A stretch of DNA of 64,000 nucleotides. Origin: Paractinoplanes toevensis. GTDB lineage: Bacteria > Actinomycetota > Actinomycetes > Mycobacteriales > Micromonosporaceae. Below are positions 49,212 to 56,745 of this stretch, piece after piece. Under the pieces are notes generated by a model that worked only from the letters and a program-made list of their open reading frames with translations, did no database searches and was not told where the DNA came from. Both the position numbers and the translations under genes were made by a program. The stretch lies in NCBI RefSeq assembly GCF_018332695.1, contig NZ_BOQN01000049.1, positions 186,001-250,000 on the forward strand, read 5' to 3'. Each line of letters opens with the position of its first letter. The first letter of the stretch is position 1.

Positions 49212-50375
49212 ATGGGCATGATCAAGGTCGTCGGGCTGGTATTGCACCCGCGGCGCGACTGCGGCTCGGCGATCGACGCCATCGTCGAGTGGGCCACCCG
49301 CCGTGAGGTCACCGTCCTCGGCCTGCACGACGAGATCAACCGGATCGACTGCGAGGCCGTCGCGGTCAGCTCGGAAGAGATGGTCGAGCGGGCCGGACTG
49401 CTGGTCAGCCTGGGCGGCGACGGCACCATGCTGCGCACCATGCGCCTGGTCGAGGGGCGCAAGACACCCGTGCTCGGGGTCAACGTCGGCCGGCTCGGGT
49501 TCCTCGCCGAGGTCGACCTGCCCGACCTGCCGGGCGCGCTGTCCGCCATCGATGAACACAAATTCACCATCGAATCGCGTACGGCCGTGCGTACCACCCT
49601 GCCCGATGGGCGAGAGGTGTCCGCTTTCAACGACATCGCGATGGTGCGGGTGCCGGGCGACGGTCTCGCCGCGGTCGGCATCGCGGTCGAGGGTAAAAAC
49701 TTCGTTAACTACGCGGCCGACGCCGTGATCGTGGCGACGCCCACCGGCTCGACGGCATATTCGTTCTCGGCCGGCGGCCCGATCGTCTCGCCCAACGTCG
49801 AAGGCCTGATCGTCAGCGCCTCGGCGGCGCACTCGTCCTTCAACCGCTCGCTGATGCTGGCCCTGTCCGAGCGCCTCGAGCTCGGCGTGCTGCCCACCAG
49901 CGGACGGCTGGCCATCGAGGTCGACGGCATCATCGAGGGCTACGCCGAGCCCGGCACCAAGCTCGAGATCGATCCGGTCCCGGCCGCCGCCCAGGTCGTC
50001 CGCCTCGGCGGCACGTCGTTCTACGAGCGGGCCCGCCGCAAGCTGCGGGTCGAGGGCAGCGCCCAGGTCGGCGTGCCCGACGCGGCCGCCGACGCCACCG
50101 TGGTCGACAGCTTCGAGCGCCGGCGCTACGAGATCCTGCTCGGCGGTGAGGTCGCCGGGGTGCTGCACTACCGCCGCCACGGCGAGAAGATCGAACTGAT
50201 GCACACCGAGATCGAACAGACGTTCTCCGGTCAAGGCCTGGCGTCCCGCCTCGCCTCGGCCGCCCTGGAGGACGCCCGCGTCCGTGCCACCCCGGTGGTG
50301 GCCACCTGTCCCTTCGTCACCGGCTACCTGGACCGCCACCCGGAGTACTCCGACCTGCTATCAGATGGGGTTTGA
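49212..50375 (+). CDS. nadK: NAD kinase with C-terminal GNAT domain
   Basis: A 387-residue fusion. Residues 1-300 are an NAD kinase, which makes NADP from NAD and ATP or polyphosphate: GGDGT at 68-72, VNVGRLGFLAE, DAVIVATPTGSTAYSFSAGGP and the late EVDGIIEGY and LGGTSFYERARRKL segments. Residues 300-387 are a small YjdJ-type (COG2388) acetyltransferase-like domain with LMHTEIEQTFSGQGLASRLASAALEDARVR and CPFVTGYLDRHPEYSDLL. This fusion is unusual. ATG 49212 or 49218 may be the start, behind a G-rich site. It is the first gene of the redox-signalling operon, 4 bp before the flavoprotein gene. Confidence 0.88.
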   Translation: MGMIKVVGLVLHPRRDCGSAIDAIVEWATRREVTVLGLHDEINRIDCEAVAVSSEEMVERAGLLVSLGGDGTMLRTMRLVEGRKTPVLGVNVGRLGFLAEVDLPDLPGALSAIDEHKFTIESRTAVRTTLPDGREVSAFNDIAMVRVPGDGLAAVGIAVEGKNFVNYAADAVIVATPTGSTAYSFSAGGPIVSPNVEGLIVSASAAHSSFNRSLMLALSERLELGVLPTSGRLAIEVDGIIEGYAEPGTKLEIDPVPAAAQVVRLGGTSFYERARRKLRVEGSAQVGVPDAAADATVVDSFERRRYEILLGGEVAGVLHYRRHGEKIELMHTEIEQTFSGQGLASRLASAALEDARVRATPVVATCPFVTGYLDRHPEYSDLLSDGV

Positions 50376-50379
50376 CAGC

Positions 50380-52038
50380 ATGGGCCATCCCGCCATCCTG
50401 ACCGTTGACGACGACCCGTCGGTCTCCCGCGCCATCGCCCGCGACCTGCGCCGCAAGTACGGCGAGCAGTACCGCATCGTGCGCGCCTCCTCGGCCGCCG
50501 AGGCGCTGGACGCGCTCAAGGAGCTGAAGCTGCGCGGCGGCCGGGTCGCCGTCATGCTGGCCGACTACCGGATGCCGCAGATGAACGGCATCGAGTTCCT
50601 CGAACAGGGCATGGACCTGTTCCCCAACGCCCGCCGAGCCCTGCTGACGGCGTACGCCGACACCGACGCGGCGATCCAGGCGATCAACCTGGTCGACGTC
50701 GACCACTACCTGCTCAAGCCGTGGGACCCGCCGGAGGAGAAGCTCTACCCGGTGCTCGACGCACTGCTCGACGCCTGGCAGGCGACCGGCGACCGCGAGA
50801 TCGAGGACATCCGGGTCGTCGGGCACCGGTGGTCCGAGCCGTCGTACCAGATCCGCGACTTCCTGGCCCGCAACCTCGTCCCGTACCGCTGGCTGGCCGC
50901 CGACGAACCGGAGGGCCGCCGCCTGCTCGAGGCGGCCGACGCCGGGCCGGAATCCATTCCGCTGGTGGTGACCGCCGACGGGCGGGCCCTGGCCCGGCCC
51001 ACCACCGCCGCGGTCGCCGAGGCGGCCGGCCTGCCCACCACCCCCGGCCGGGACTTCTACGACCTGGTCATCGTGGGCGGCGGGCCGGCCGGGCTCGGCG
51101 CGGCCGTCTACGGCGCCTCCGAAGGCCTCAAGACCCTCCTGGTGGAACGCCAGGCGATGGGCGGCCAGGCCGGCCAGAGCTCCCGCATCGAAAACTATCT
51201 GGGCTTCCCCGACGGCATCTCCGGGGTGCAGCTCACCGACCGGGCCCGCCGGCAGGCCACCAAGTTCGAGGCCGAGGTGCTCAACACCCGCGAGGTCACC
51301 GGGCTGCGGCTGGACGGCTCGGCCCGCACCCTCACCTTCGCCGACGGCGGCGAGATCTCCGCGCACTCGATCGTGCTGGCCACCGGCGTCGCCTACCGCC
51401 CGCTGCCGGCCGACGGCATCGCCCGGCTCACCGGCTCCGGCGTCTACTACGGCTCGGCCTCCACCGAGGGGCCGGCCTGCGCCGGCGCCGACGTCTACAT
51501 CGTCGGCGGGGCGAACTCGGCCGGACAGGCCGCGCTCTTCTTCTCCCGGTACGCCAAGAAGGTCACCCTCCTGGTGCGCGGCCAGTCGCTCGAGGCCTCG
51601 ATGTCCTACTACCTGATCCAGCAGTTGGCGCAGACCGACAACATCGAGGTCCGCACCAACTGCGAGGTGCTCAGCGCGCACGGCGACGGCCACCTGCAGG
51701 CCATCACCATCTGCGAGAACAAGGGCACCCTGGAGACCACCGTCGAATGCGGCGCGCTCTTCATCTTCATCGGCGCCGAGCCGCGTACGGACTGGCTCGG
51801 CACCACGGTGGCCCGCGACGAGAAGGGCTTCGTCTACACCGGGCCCGATCTGCTGGCAAACGGGTCCCGTCCGAAGGGATGGGATCGGGACCGCGATCCG
51901 TTCTACCTGGAGTGCAGTGTTCCCGGCATCTTTGCCGCCGGCGACGTCCGGGCCAACTCGGTCAAACGGGTGGCCTCGGCGGTCGGCGAGGGCGCGATGG
52001 CCGTCACGCTGGTCCACCGTTACCTGGAGGCGCAGTGA
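50380..52038 (+). CDS. Response regulator fused to thioredoxin-reductase-like flavoprotein
   Basis: A 552-residue three-part protein. Residues 1-130 are a receiver with acidic D10-D12, phospho-acceptor D62 and K113. Residues 140-218 look like a thioredoxin/glutaredoxin-like fold (PYRWLAADEPEGRRLL, PLVVTADGRAL). Residues 225-552 are a low-molecular-weight thioredoxin reductase with the FAD motif VGGGPAGLGA (from 232), the second Rossmann motif VYIVGGANSAGQA and the C-terminal GIFAAGDVR. The redox-active CxxC of TrxR is missing: the equivalent site reads GSAS near 359-362, with one Cys at 367. It may be a phosphorylation-gated NADPH oxidase or ferredoxin/flavodoxin-type reductase. It overlaps the kinase gene by one base. 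Confidence 0.88.
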   Translation: MGHPAILTVDDDPSVSRAIARDLRRKYGEQYRIVRASSAAEALDALKELKLRGGRVAVMLADYRMPQMNGIEFLEQGMDLFPNARRALLTAYADTDAAIQAINLVDVDHYLLKPWDPPEEKLYPVLDALLDAWQATGDREIEDIRVVGHRWSEPSYQIRDFLARNLVPYRWLAADEPEGRRLLEAADAGPESIPLVVTADGRALARPTTAAVAEAAGLPTTPGRDFYDLVIVGGGPAGLGAAVYGASEGLKTLLVERQAMGGQAGQSSRIENYLGFPDGISGVQLTDRARRQATKFEAEVLNTREVTGLRLDGSARTLTFADGGEISAHSIVLATGVAYRPLPADGIARLTGSGVYYGSASTEGPACAGADVYIVGGANSAGQAALFFSRYAKKVTLLVRGQSLEASMSYYLIQQLAQTDNIEVRTNCEVLSAHGDGHLQAITICENKGTLETTVECGALFIFIGAEPRTDWLGTTVARDEKGFVYTGPDLLANGSRPKGWDRDRDPFYLECSVPGIFAAGDVRANSVKRVASAVGEGAMAVTLVHRYLEAQ

Positions 52039-53498
52039 TGTCCGACGTTCCTACTCTCGTCCCGTGTGACCCCGGTGCGCTGACCCCGGACGAGCTGCGC
52101 ACCCTCTTCCTGTTCGAGAAACTGACCGACGAGCAGCTCCGCTGGATCGCCGACCACGGTTGCACCATGCACATGCCGGCCGGCGGCATGGTGATCCGCG
52201 AAGGTGACCCGGCCGAGCAGTTCTTCGTGCTGCTCAGCGGCACCATCGCGCTGTCCCGCCGGGTCGGCCAGGACGACGTGCAGACCTCACGCACCGAGCA
52301 GCGCGGCGTCTACATGGGCGCCACCCAGTCCTACCTGCGCGACGACGGTGTACCGCGCACCTACATGGCGAGCATGCGGGCGCTCGACGACGCCGATTTC
52401 TTCGTGATGTCGGCGAACGACTTCGGGCACATGATGCGCGAGTGGTTCCCGATGGCCATCCACCTGCTCGAGGGCCTGGTCATGGGCATGCGCAGCTCGG
52501 CCGCCGCGATCAGCGAGCGGCAGCGGCTGCAGGCCCTCGGCGCGTTGTCGGCCGGCCTCATGCACGAGCTGAACAATCCCGCCGCGGCCGCCTCCCGGGC
52601 CACCGCCGTGCTCCGCCAGCGGGTCGCCGGCATGCGGCACAAGCTCGGTAAGCTCGCCTCCGGCAAGGTGCCCGCCGACCGCCTCGACGCGCTCGTCGAG
52701 CTGCAGGAGGAGGTCATCGAGAAGGCGTCGAAGGCGCCCACGCTGACCGCCATGCAGGCCTCCGACCGCGAGGACGAGCTCGGCGAGTGGATGGACGAGC
52801 ACCGGGTCACCGGCGGCTGGGACATCGCGCCGGTCTTCGCCCAGGCCGGCATCGACATCGACTGCCTCGACGACATCGTGGTCAAGGTCGGCTCGCCCGA
52901 ACTGCTCGACCAGGCCATCCACTGGATCGGCTACGCGCTCGAGACCGAGCAGCTGATGAGCGACATCGAGGACGCCACCGGCCGGGTGTCGTCGCTGGTC
53001 AACGCGGCCAAGCAGTACTCACAGATGGACCGGGCCGCACACCAGTGGATCGACGTGCACGGCGGCCTCAAGTCGACGCTGGTCATGCTCACCCACAAGA
53101 TCGGCGACGGCATCACCGTGGTCAAGGACTTCGACCGCTCGCTGCCGCAGATCCCGGCCCACCCGGCCGAGCTCAACCAGGTCTGGACCAACCTGATCGA
53201 CAACGCGGTGCAGGCCATGAACGGCGTCGGCACGCTGACCATCAAGACCTACCGGGAGGACGACCACGTGGTCGTCTCGATCGGCGACACCGGGCCGGGC
53301 GTGCCCGAGGACCTGAAGAAGCGGGTCTTCGAGCCGTTCTTCACCACCAAGCCGGTGGGCGAGGGGACCGGGCTGGGCCTGGACATCTCCTACCGCATCG
53401 TGGTCAACGGCCACGGCGGCGACATCGTGCTGAAGTCCGAGCCGGGCGACACCCGCTTCCTGGTACGGCTGCCGCTGACCGAGCCGTCGTCCGCCTGA
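52038..53498 (+). CDS. Histidine kinase with N-terminal cyclic-nucleotide-binding domain
   Basis: A 486-residue soluble kinase. Residues 22-140 form a Crp-type cNMP-binding domain (LFLFEKLTDEQLRWIADHG, AGGMVIREGDPAEQFFVLLSG). The HisKA region has the phospho-acceptor H176 in SAGLMHELNNPAAAA, an NtrB-like H-box, and the ATPase domain has the N-box QVWTNLIDNAVQAM, GDTGPGVP, a F-box FEPFFTTKP and GTGLGLDIS. It lacks membrane segments. Being the 3' partner of the receiver-TrxR gene with an overlap at TGATG, it probably phosphorylates that receiver. Whether cAMP, another ligand or nothing binds the N-domain is unknown. Confidence 0.92.
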   Translation: MSDVPTLVPCDPGALTPDELRTLFLFEKLTDEQLRWIADHGCTMHMPAGGMVIREGDPAEQFFVLLSGTIALSRRVGQDDVQTSRTEQRGVYMGATQSYLRDDGVPRTYMASMRALDDADFFVMSANDFGHMMREWFPMAIHLLEGLVMGMRSSAAAISERQRLQALGALSAGLMHELNNPAAAASRATAVLRQRVAGMRHKLGKLASGKVPADRLDALVELQEEVIEKASKAPTLTAMQASDREDELGEWMDEHRVTGGWDIAPVFAQAGIDIDCLDDIVVKVGSPELLDQAIHWIGYALETEQLMSDIEDATGRVSSLVNAAKQYSQMDRAAHQWIDVHGGLKSTLVMLTHKIGDGITVVKDFDRSLPQIPAHPAELNQVWTNLIDNAVQAMNGVGTLTIKTYREDDHVVVSIGDTGPGVPEDLKKRVFEPFFTTKPVGEGTGLGLDISYRIVVNGHGGDIVLKSEPGDTRFLVRLPLTEPSSA

Positions 53499-53543
53499 GA
53501 AATACGGATGCCCGCGGCGCCGCCGGCTCGTAGGGTCGGCGGC

Positions 53544-54260
53544 ATGCTGTGGGATGCGGAAACCGCCGCCGGCTATGACACACCCGGCGAGGGCATGTTC
53601 TCGCCCGAGGTGCTCGACCCGACCGTCGACCGACTCGCCGCCCTGGCCGGCGGCGGCGCCGCGCTGGAGTTCGCGGCCGGCACCGGGCGGGTCGCCCTCC
53701 CGCTCGCGGCCCGCGGGGTGCCGGTCACCGGGATCGAGCTGTCCGAGCCGATGATCGACCGGCTGCACGCCAAGGACCCAGCGTTCCCGGTCGTGACCGG
53801 CGACATGGCCACCACCCGGGTGCCGGGCGAGTTCACCCTGGTCTACCTGGTCTTCAACACCATCTCCAACCTGCTCACCCAGGCCGAGCAGGTGGAGTGC
53901 TTCCGCAACGCTGCCCGCCACCTGACCCCGGGCGGCCGGTTCGTGATCGAGCTGTGGGTGCCCGAGCTGCGCGCGCTGCCGCCGGGCCGCGCCGCCACCG
54001 TCGGGGTCGTCGAGCCCGGCTACATCCTGCTGGACACCTACGACGTGCTCAACCAGCACGTCGTCTCGCACCACTTCCGCTTCGACGACACCCGGCAGGC
54101 AACGCTGGGCCGCTCGCCGCACCGCTACATCTGGCCGTCCGAGCTCGACCTGATGGCCCAGCTGGCCGGCTTCACCCTGGAGTCCCGCCACGCCGACTGG
54201 GTCGGCACCCCGTTCACCGCCGACTCACCGTCCCACGTGTCGACGTACCGCCTGCCGTGA
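53544..54260 (+). CDS. Class I SAM-dependent methyltransferase
   Basis: A 238-residue methyltransferase. Motif I is ALEFAAGTGRVALPLA, followed by VTGIELSEPMIDRL, the acidic GDMATTRVP and the post-motif LVYLVFNTISNLLTQAEQ, with a late LTPGGRFVIELWVPEL. An FSPEVLDPTVDRL start matches small-molecule methyltransferases of the YcgJ/UbiE-like type. ATG 53544 is chosen because upstream in-frame residues (PAAPPARRVGG) add nothing to the fold. Its 3' end directly abuts a DinB remnant. Confidence 0.85.
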   Translation: MLWDAETAAGYDTPGEGMFSPEVLDPTVDRLAALAGGGAALEFAAGTGRVALPLAARGVPVTGIELSEPMIDRLHAKDPAFPVVTGDMATTRVPGEFTLVYLVFNTISNLLTQAEQVECFRNAARHLTPGGRFVIELWVPELRALPPGRAATVGVVEPGYILLDTYDVLNQHVVSHHFRFDDTRQATLGRSPHRYIWPSELDLMAQLAGFTLESRHADWVGTPFTADSPSHVSTYRLP

Positions 54261-54456
54261 CCAGCTGCGCGGAGTCCCGGCCGAGCTGGCCGCCGCGGCC
54301 GACGAGCTGGCGCGGGCCTTCGCCGCCCTGACCCCGGCCGAGTGGACCCGCACCGCTGTCTACAACTTGCCGACCGTCGAGTCCCGCACCCTGCTGTGGC
54401 TGGGCCGCCACACCCTCCACGAGGTGGAACACCACCTGACCGACATGACGCCCTAG
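54259..54456 (+). pseudogene. C-terminal remnant of a DinB-family protein
   Basis: A 65-codon open stretch in another frame reads DQLRGVPAELAAAADELARAF... and ends LLWLGRHTLHEVEHHLTDM then TAG, the usual last helices of DinB/DUF664-type proteins. No start codon is in frame before its last quarter, and a full gene would need about 100 more residues; instead the methyltransferase gene occupies that space and its stop overlaps the first codon. It is best read as a gene truncated by deletion. Confidence 0.6.
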
Positions 54457-54513
54457 GGTCCCGCCAACGCGCCGCCACCGTCGAGGAGATCGCCGCCGGG
54501 GCCTAGATCGGCA

Positions 54514-54867
54514 TCAGTCCTCCGGGGTCGTCAGCTCGTAGAGGTGTTCCTCGGTGTCGTCGAAGTCGCGTAGGTCGATCAGCACCTGGCGGAACTGGCG
54601 GCAGCCCTCCTTCACCAGCTGCTCCATGCGCAGGGCGTCCTGGGCCCGGGCCACCGCGAGCTGCGCCTGGGCCGGGATCGCCGTGCCGCCCTCGTACTGG
54701 ACGCCCTGCATCAACTGGGCCACGGACCAACCGGCGATGCGGAACTGGAACAGGTCGTACAGCCGAACCAGCTCCTGTTCCTCGGCCCGCAGGGCCAGAT
54801 GGAAGAAGGCCAGGAACCGGATGGCGGTGGTCGACGCTTCCTGACTGCGCCGCACGGTCAGCTTCAT
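54514..54867 (-). CDS. Small hypothetical helical protein
   Basis: A 117-residue protein starting at ATG 54867 (MKLTVRRSQEASTT). It is mostly helical with Gln, Glu, Arg and Leu, has no signal or membrane segment, and contains AEEQELVRLYDLFQFRIAGW and a C-terminal Asp/Glu-rich IDLRDFDDTEEHLYEL. I do not recognise a family. Codon bias is normal, so it is probably real. It is divergent neither to nor overlapping a clear partner; the methyltransferase gene downstream on the same strand starts far away. Confidence 0.6.
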   Translation of the reverse strand: MKLTVRRSQEASTTAIRFLAFFHLALRAEEQELVRLYDLFQFRIAGWSVAQLMQGVQYEGGTAIPAQAQLAVARAQDALRMEQLVKEGCRQFRQVLIDLRDFDDTEEHLYELTTPED

Positions 54868-54922
54868 GGACGGCAGAATAGCCGCATGGATTGTCGATAT
54901 CCGGGGGCCGGCGGGCTGCGGG

Positions 54923-55777
54923 TCAGTGGTCGGCCAGGGCGATGCGGCCGTTGCGCAAGGAGGTGGCCCGCTCGGGGCGTACGCCCAGAGCGGTCGCCGT
55001 CTCCAGCAGGTCGTGGTCGCGCCGCACGACGAAGGCGTGCGTGGCCAGCAGCCGGGACATCGCCGCCGGGGTCCACGTCGAGCGCCACGGCTCGGCCGCC
55101 CACGGGTTGAAACGGCGGGCGGCGGCACCGATCAGCTTGCGGGCCACGCCGCCGAGCAGCGACGGCGCCTGGTAGTTGACGATCAGCCGGCTGCCGGGCG
55201 CCGAGCGGGCGGTGACCGCGGCGACCGTCGCGGCCACCTCGGGGCGGGTCAGGTAGGGCACCACGCCCTCCCAGATCCAGGTGGTCGGCTCGTCGTCGCG
55301 GTGCCCGGCCGCTTTCAGCGCGTCGGTGAGGCGGTCCCGGGCGAAGTCCACCGGAACGTACCGCGGCGGCTCGCCCTCCAACACCGCGGCGCGTTCGCGT
55401 TTTTCCTGCTGGGAGGCCGGATGGTCGACCTCGAAGACGACTGTCCCGGGCAGGTCGAGGCGCCAGGCCCGGCCGTCCAGGCCCGCACCGAGGATCACCA
55501 CCTGCGGGGTCGGCACGGCGCGGACGGCGTCGTCGATGGCGACGGTGCGGGGCACGATGATCTCACTGCCGGCGCGGATCATCTCATACTGCATGCGCTC
55601 GGCCATGCCGTTGGGGGGCTGCTCATCCCGTACGCGTGAAACCTGCGCACGTTCCGCCTCGCGCAGCAGCGGCATGGCCGTCGGATCCGCGAAGCGGTCC
55701 GGCGCGATCCGGCCGTGCGCCACCGCCCGGCCCTGGCAGACCAGCACGGCGGTGCGGCTCGCGCGACGCTCGGTCAC
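54923..55777 (-). CDS. LCMT/PPM-type class I SAM methyltransferase
   Basis: A 284-residue protein of the leucine-carboxyl-methyltransferase (PPM1/Omt) group of actinobacterial methyltransferases. It has VPRTVAIDDAVR, the SAM motif VVILGAGLDGRAWRLDLPG, VFEVDHPASQQEKR, the acidic DFARDRLTDAL and TWIWEGVVPYLTRPEV, the standard run of this family. The substrate is unknown. It begins at GTG 55777, overlapping the stop of the AraC gene as GTGA, so the regulator and enzyme are co-translated. Confidence 0.86.
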   Translation of the reverse strand: MTERRASRTAVLVCQGRAVAHGRIAPDRFADPTAMPLLREAERAQVSRVRDEQPPNGMAERMQYEMIRAGSEIIVPRTVAIDDAVRAVPTPQVVILGAGLDGRAWRLDLPGTVVFEVDHPASQQEKRERAAVLEGEPPRYVPVDFARDRLTDALKAAGHRDDEPTTWIWEGVVPYLTRPEVAATVAAVTARSAPGSRLIVNYQAPSLLGGVARKLIGAAARRFNPWAAEPWRSTWTPAAMSRLLATHAFVVRRDHDLLETATALGVRPERATSLRNGRIALADH

Positions 55778-56661
55778 GCTGTGAGTCTCCCCGATGACCG
55801 CGAACGGCGCCAATCGCGCGGCGCCGTCCCGAACGCCGTACTGAACGCCCGGCTGAACGTGGACGCCGAGCGGAAGCCCGCGCGCTCGGCGATCGTCTCG
55901 ATCGGCAGCCGCCGGCCGGGGTCGTTCTCCAGCAGGTCGCGGGCCCGGCCGAGGCGGGCCTCGCGGATCGTGTCGGCCACCGTGGTGTCCTCGTCCTCGA
56001 ACGCCTTCTGCAGGGTGCGCAGCGGGACGCCGAGGTGTTCGGCCACCGTGGCCGGTGTCAGCGTGCCGCTGCGCAGGTACAGCTGGATGTGTCGGCGGGC
56101 ACGGAACACCAGGCCGGCGGTGCCGTCGCCGCTCCGGCCGCGGCCGGTCACGTCGCCGGCGAAGCCCCGGGCCAGGTCGACGATCGATTGGGCCAGCGCC
56201 GCCCGGGACGCCTCGCCGAGCCGATCGCCGGTCATCAGCTGGTCGGCCATCAGGGCGAGCAGCCGGGGTGCGCCGTCGGCGAGCGGATAGCTGCGCGCCC
56301 CGATCGTGTCGATCTCGGCCGAGGTCAGCGGCAGGACGGTGGGGCTGAGCCGGATCGACAGAGCCCGGAAGTCCGGCGTCATCCGGACCCGGGTGACCCG
56401 GGGCACGTGCTGGACGGTCAGGTGTCCGGCCCGGCCGGCCGTCTCGGCTCGGCCACGGCCGGCCACCACCGCCCCGCCCGCGATGAAGGACCAGGCCAGC
56501 ACGTCGCCCGGATCCTGGTAGCGGGTCCGCGGGTCGTCGCGGGGGTTCGACGCCTTGAGGTGGTCGAGCCGGACCGGGCCCACGGTGGTCGTACGCAGAA
56601 CGGTGCTGACGGTGGGCTCGAATCCGCTCGCTGTCCGGGTGAAGTCCGGCAAATACATCAC
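55774..56661 (-). CDS. AraC family transcriptional regulator
   Basis: A 295-residue regulator. The N-terminal two-thirds form a cupin-like sensor region without clear metal ligands. The C-terminal AraC DNA-binding domain carries two helix-turn-helix units, LTPATVAEHLGVPLRTLQKAFEDED and LPIETIAERAGFRSASTFSRAFSTAFGTAPRDWRR. It is the upstream partner of the overlapping methyltransferase gene. It lies divergent from the XRE-NB-ARC gene, with 84 bp between starts. Confidence 0.9.
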   Translation of the reverse strand: MMYLPDFTRTASGFEPTVSTVLRTTTVGPVRLDHLKASNPRDDPRTRYQDPGDVLAWSFIAGGAVVAGRGRAETAGRAGHLTVQHVPRVTRVRMTPDFRALSIRLSPTVLPLTSAEIDTIGARSYPLADGAPRLLALMADQLMTGDRLGEASRAALAQSIVDLARGFAGDVTGRGRSGDGTAGLVFRARRHIQLYLRSGTLTPATVAEHLGVPLRTLQKAFEDEDTTVADTIREARLGRARDLLENDPGRRLPIETIAERAGFRSASTFSRAFSTAFGTAPRDWRRSRSSGRLTA

Positions 56662-56745
56662 TGGCCTCCTCGGCGCCCATCCCCGGTGTGACGATGTCGA
56701 TCTTCATTGCAGCAGCGTGCGGTGGTCGGATACCACGAAGAAGAG

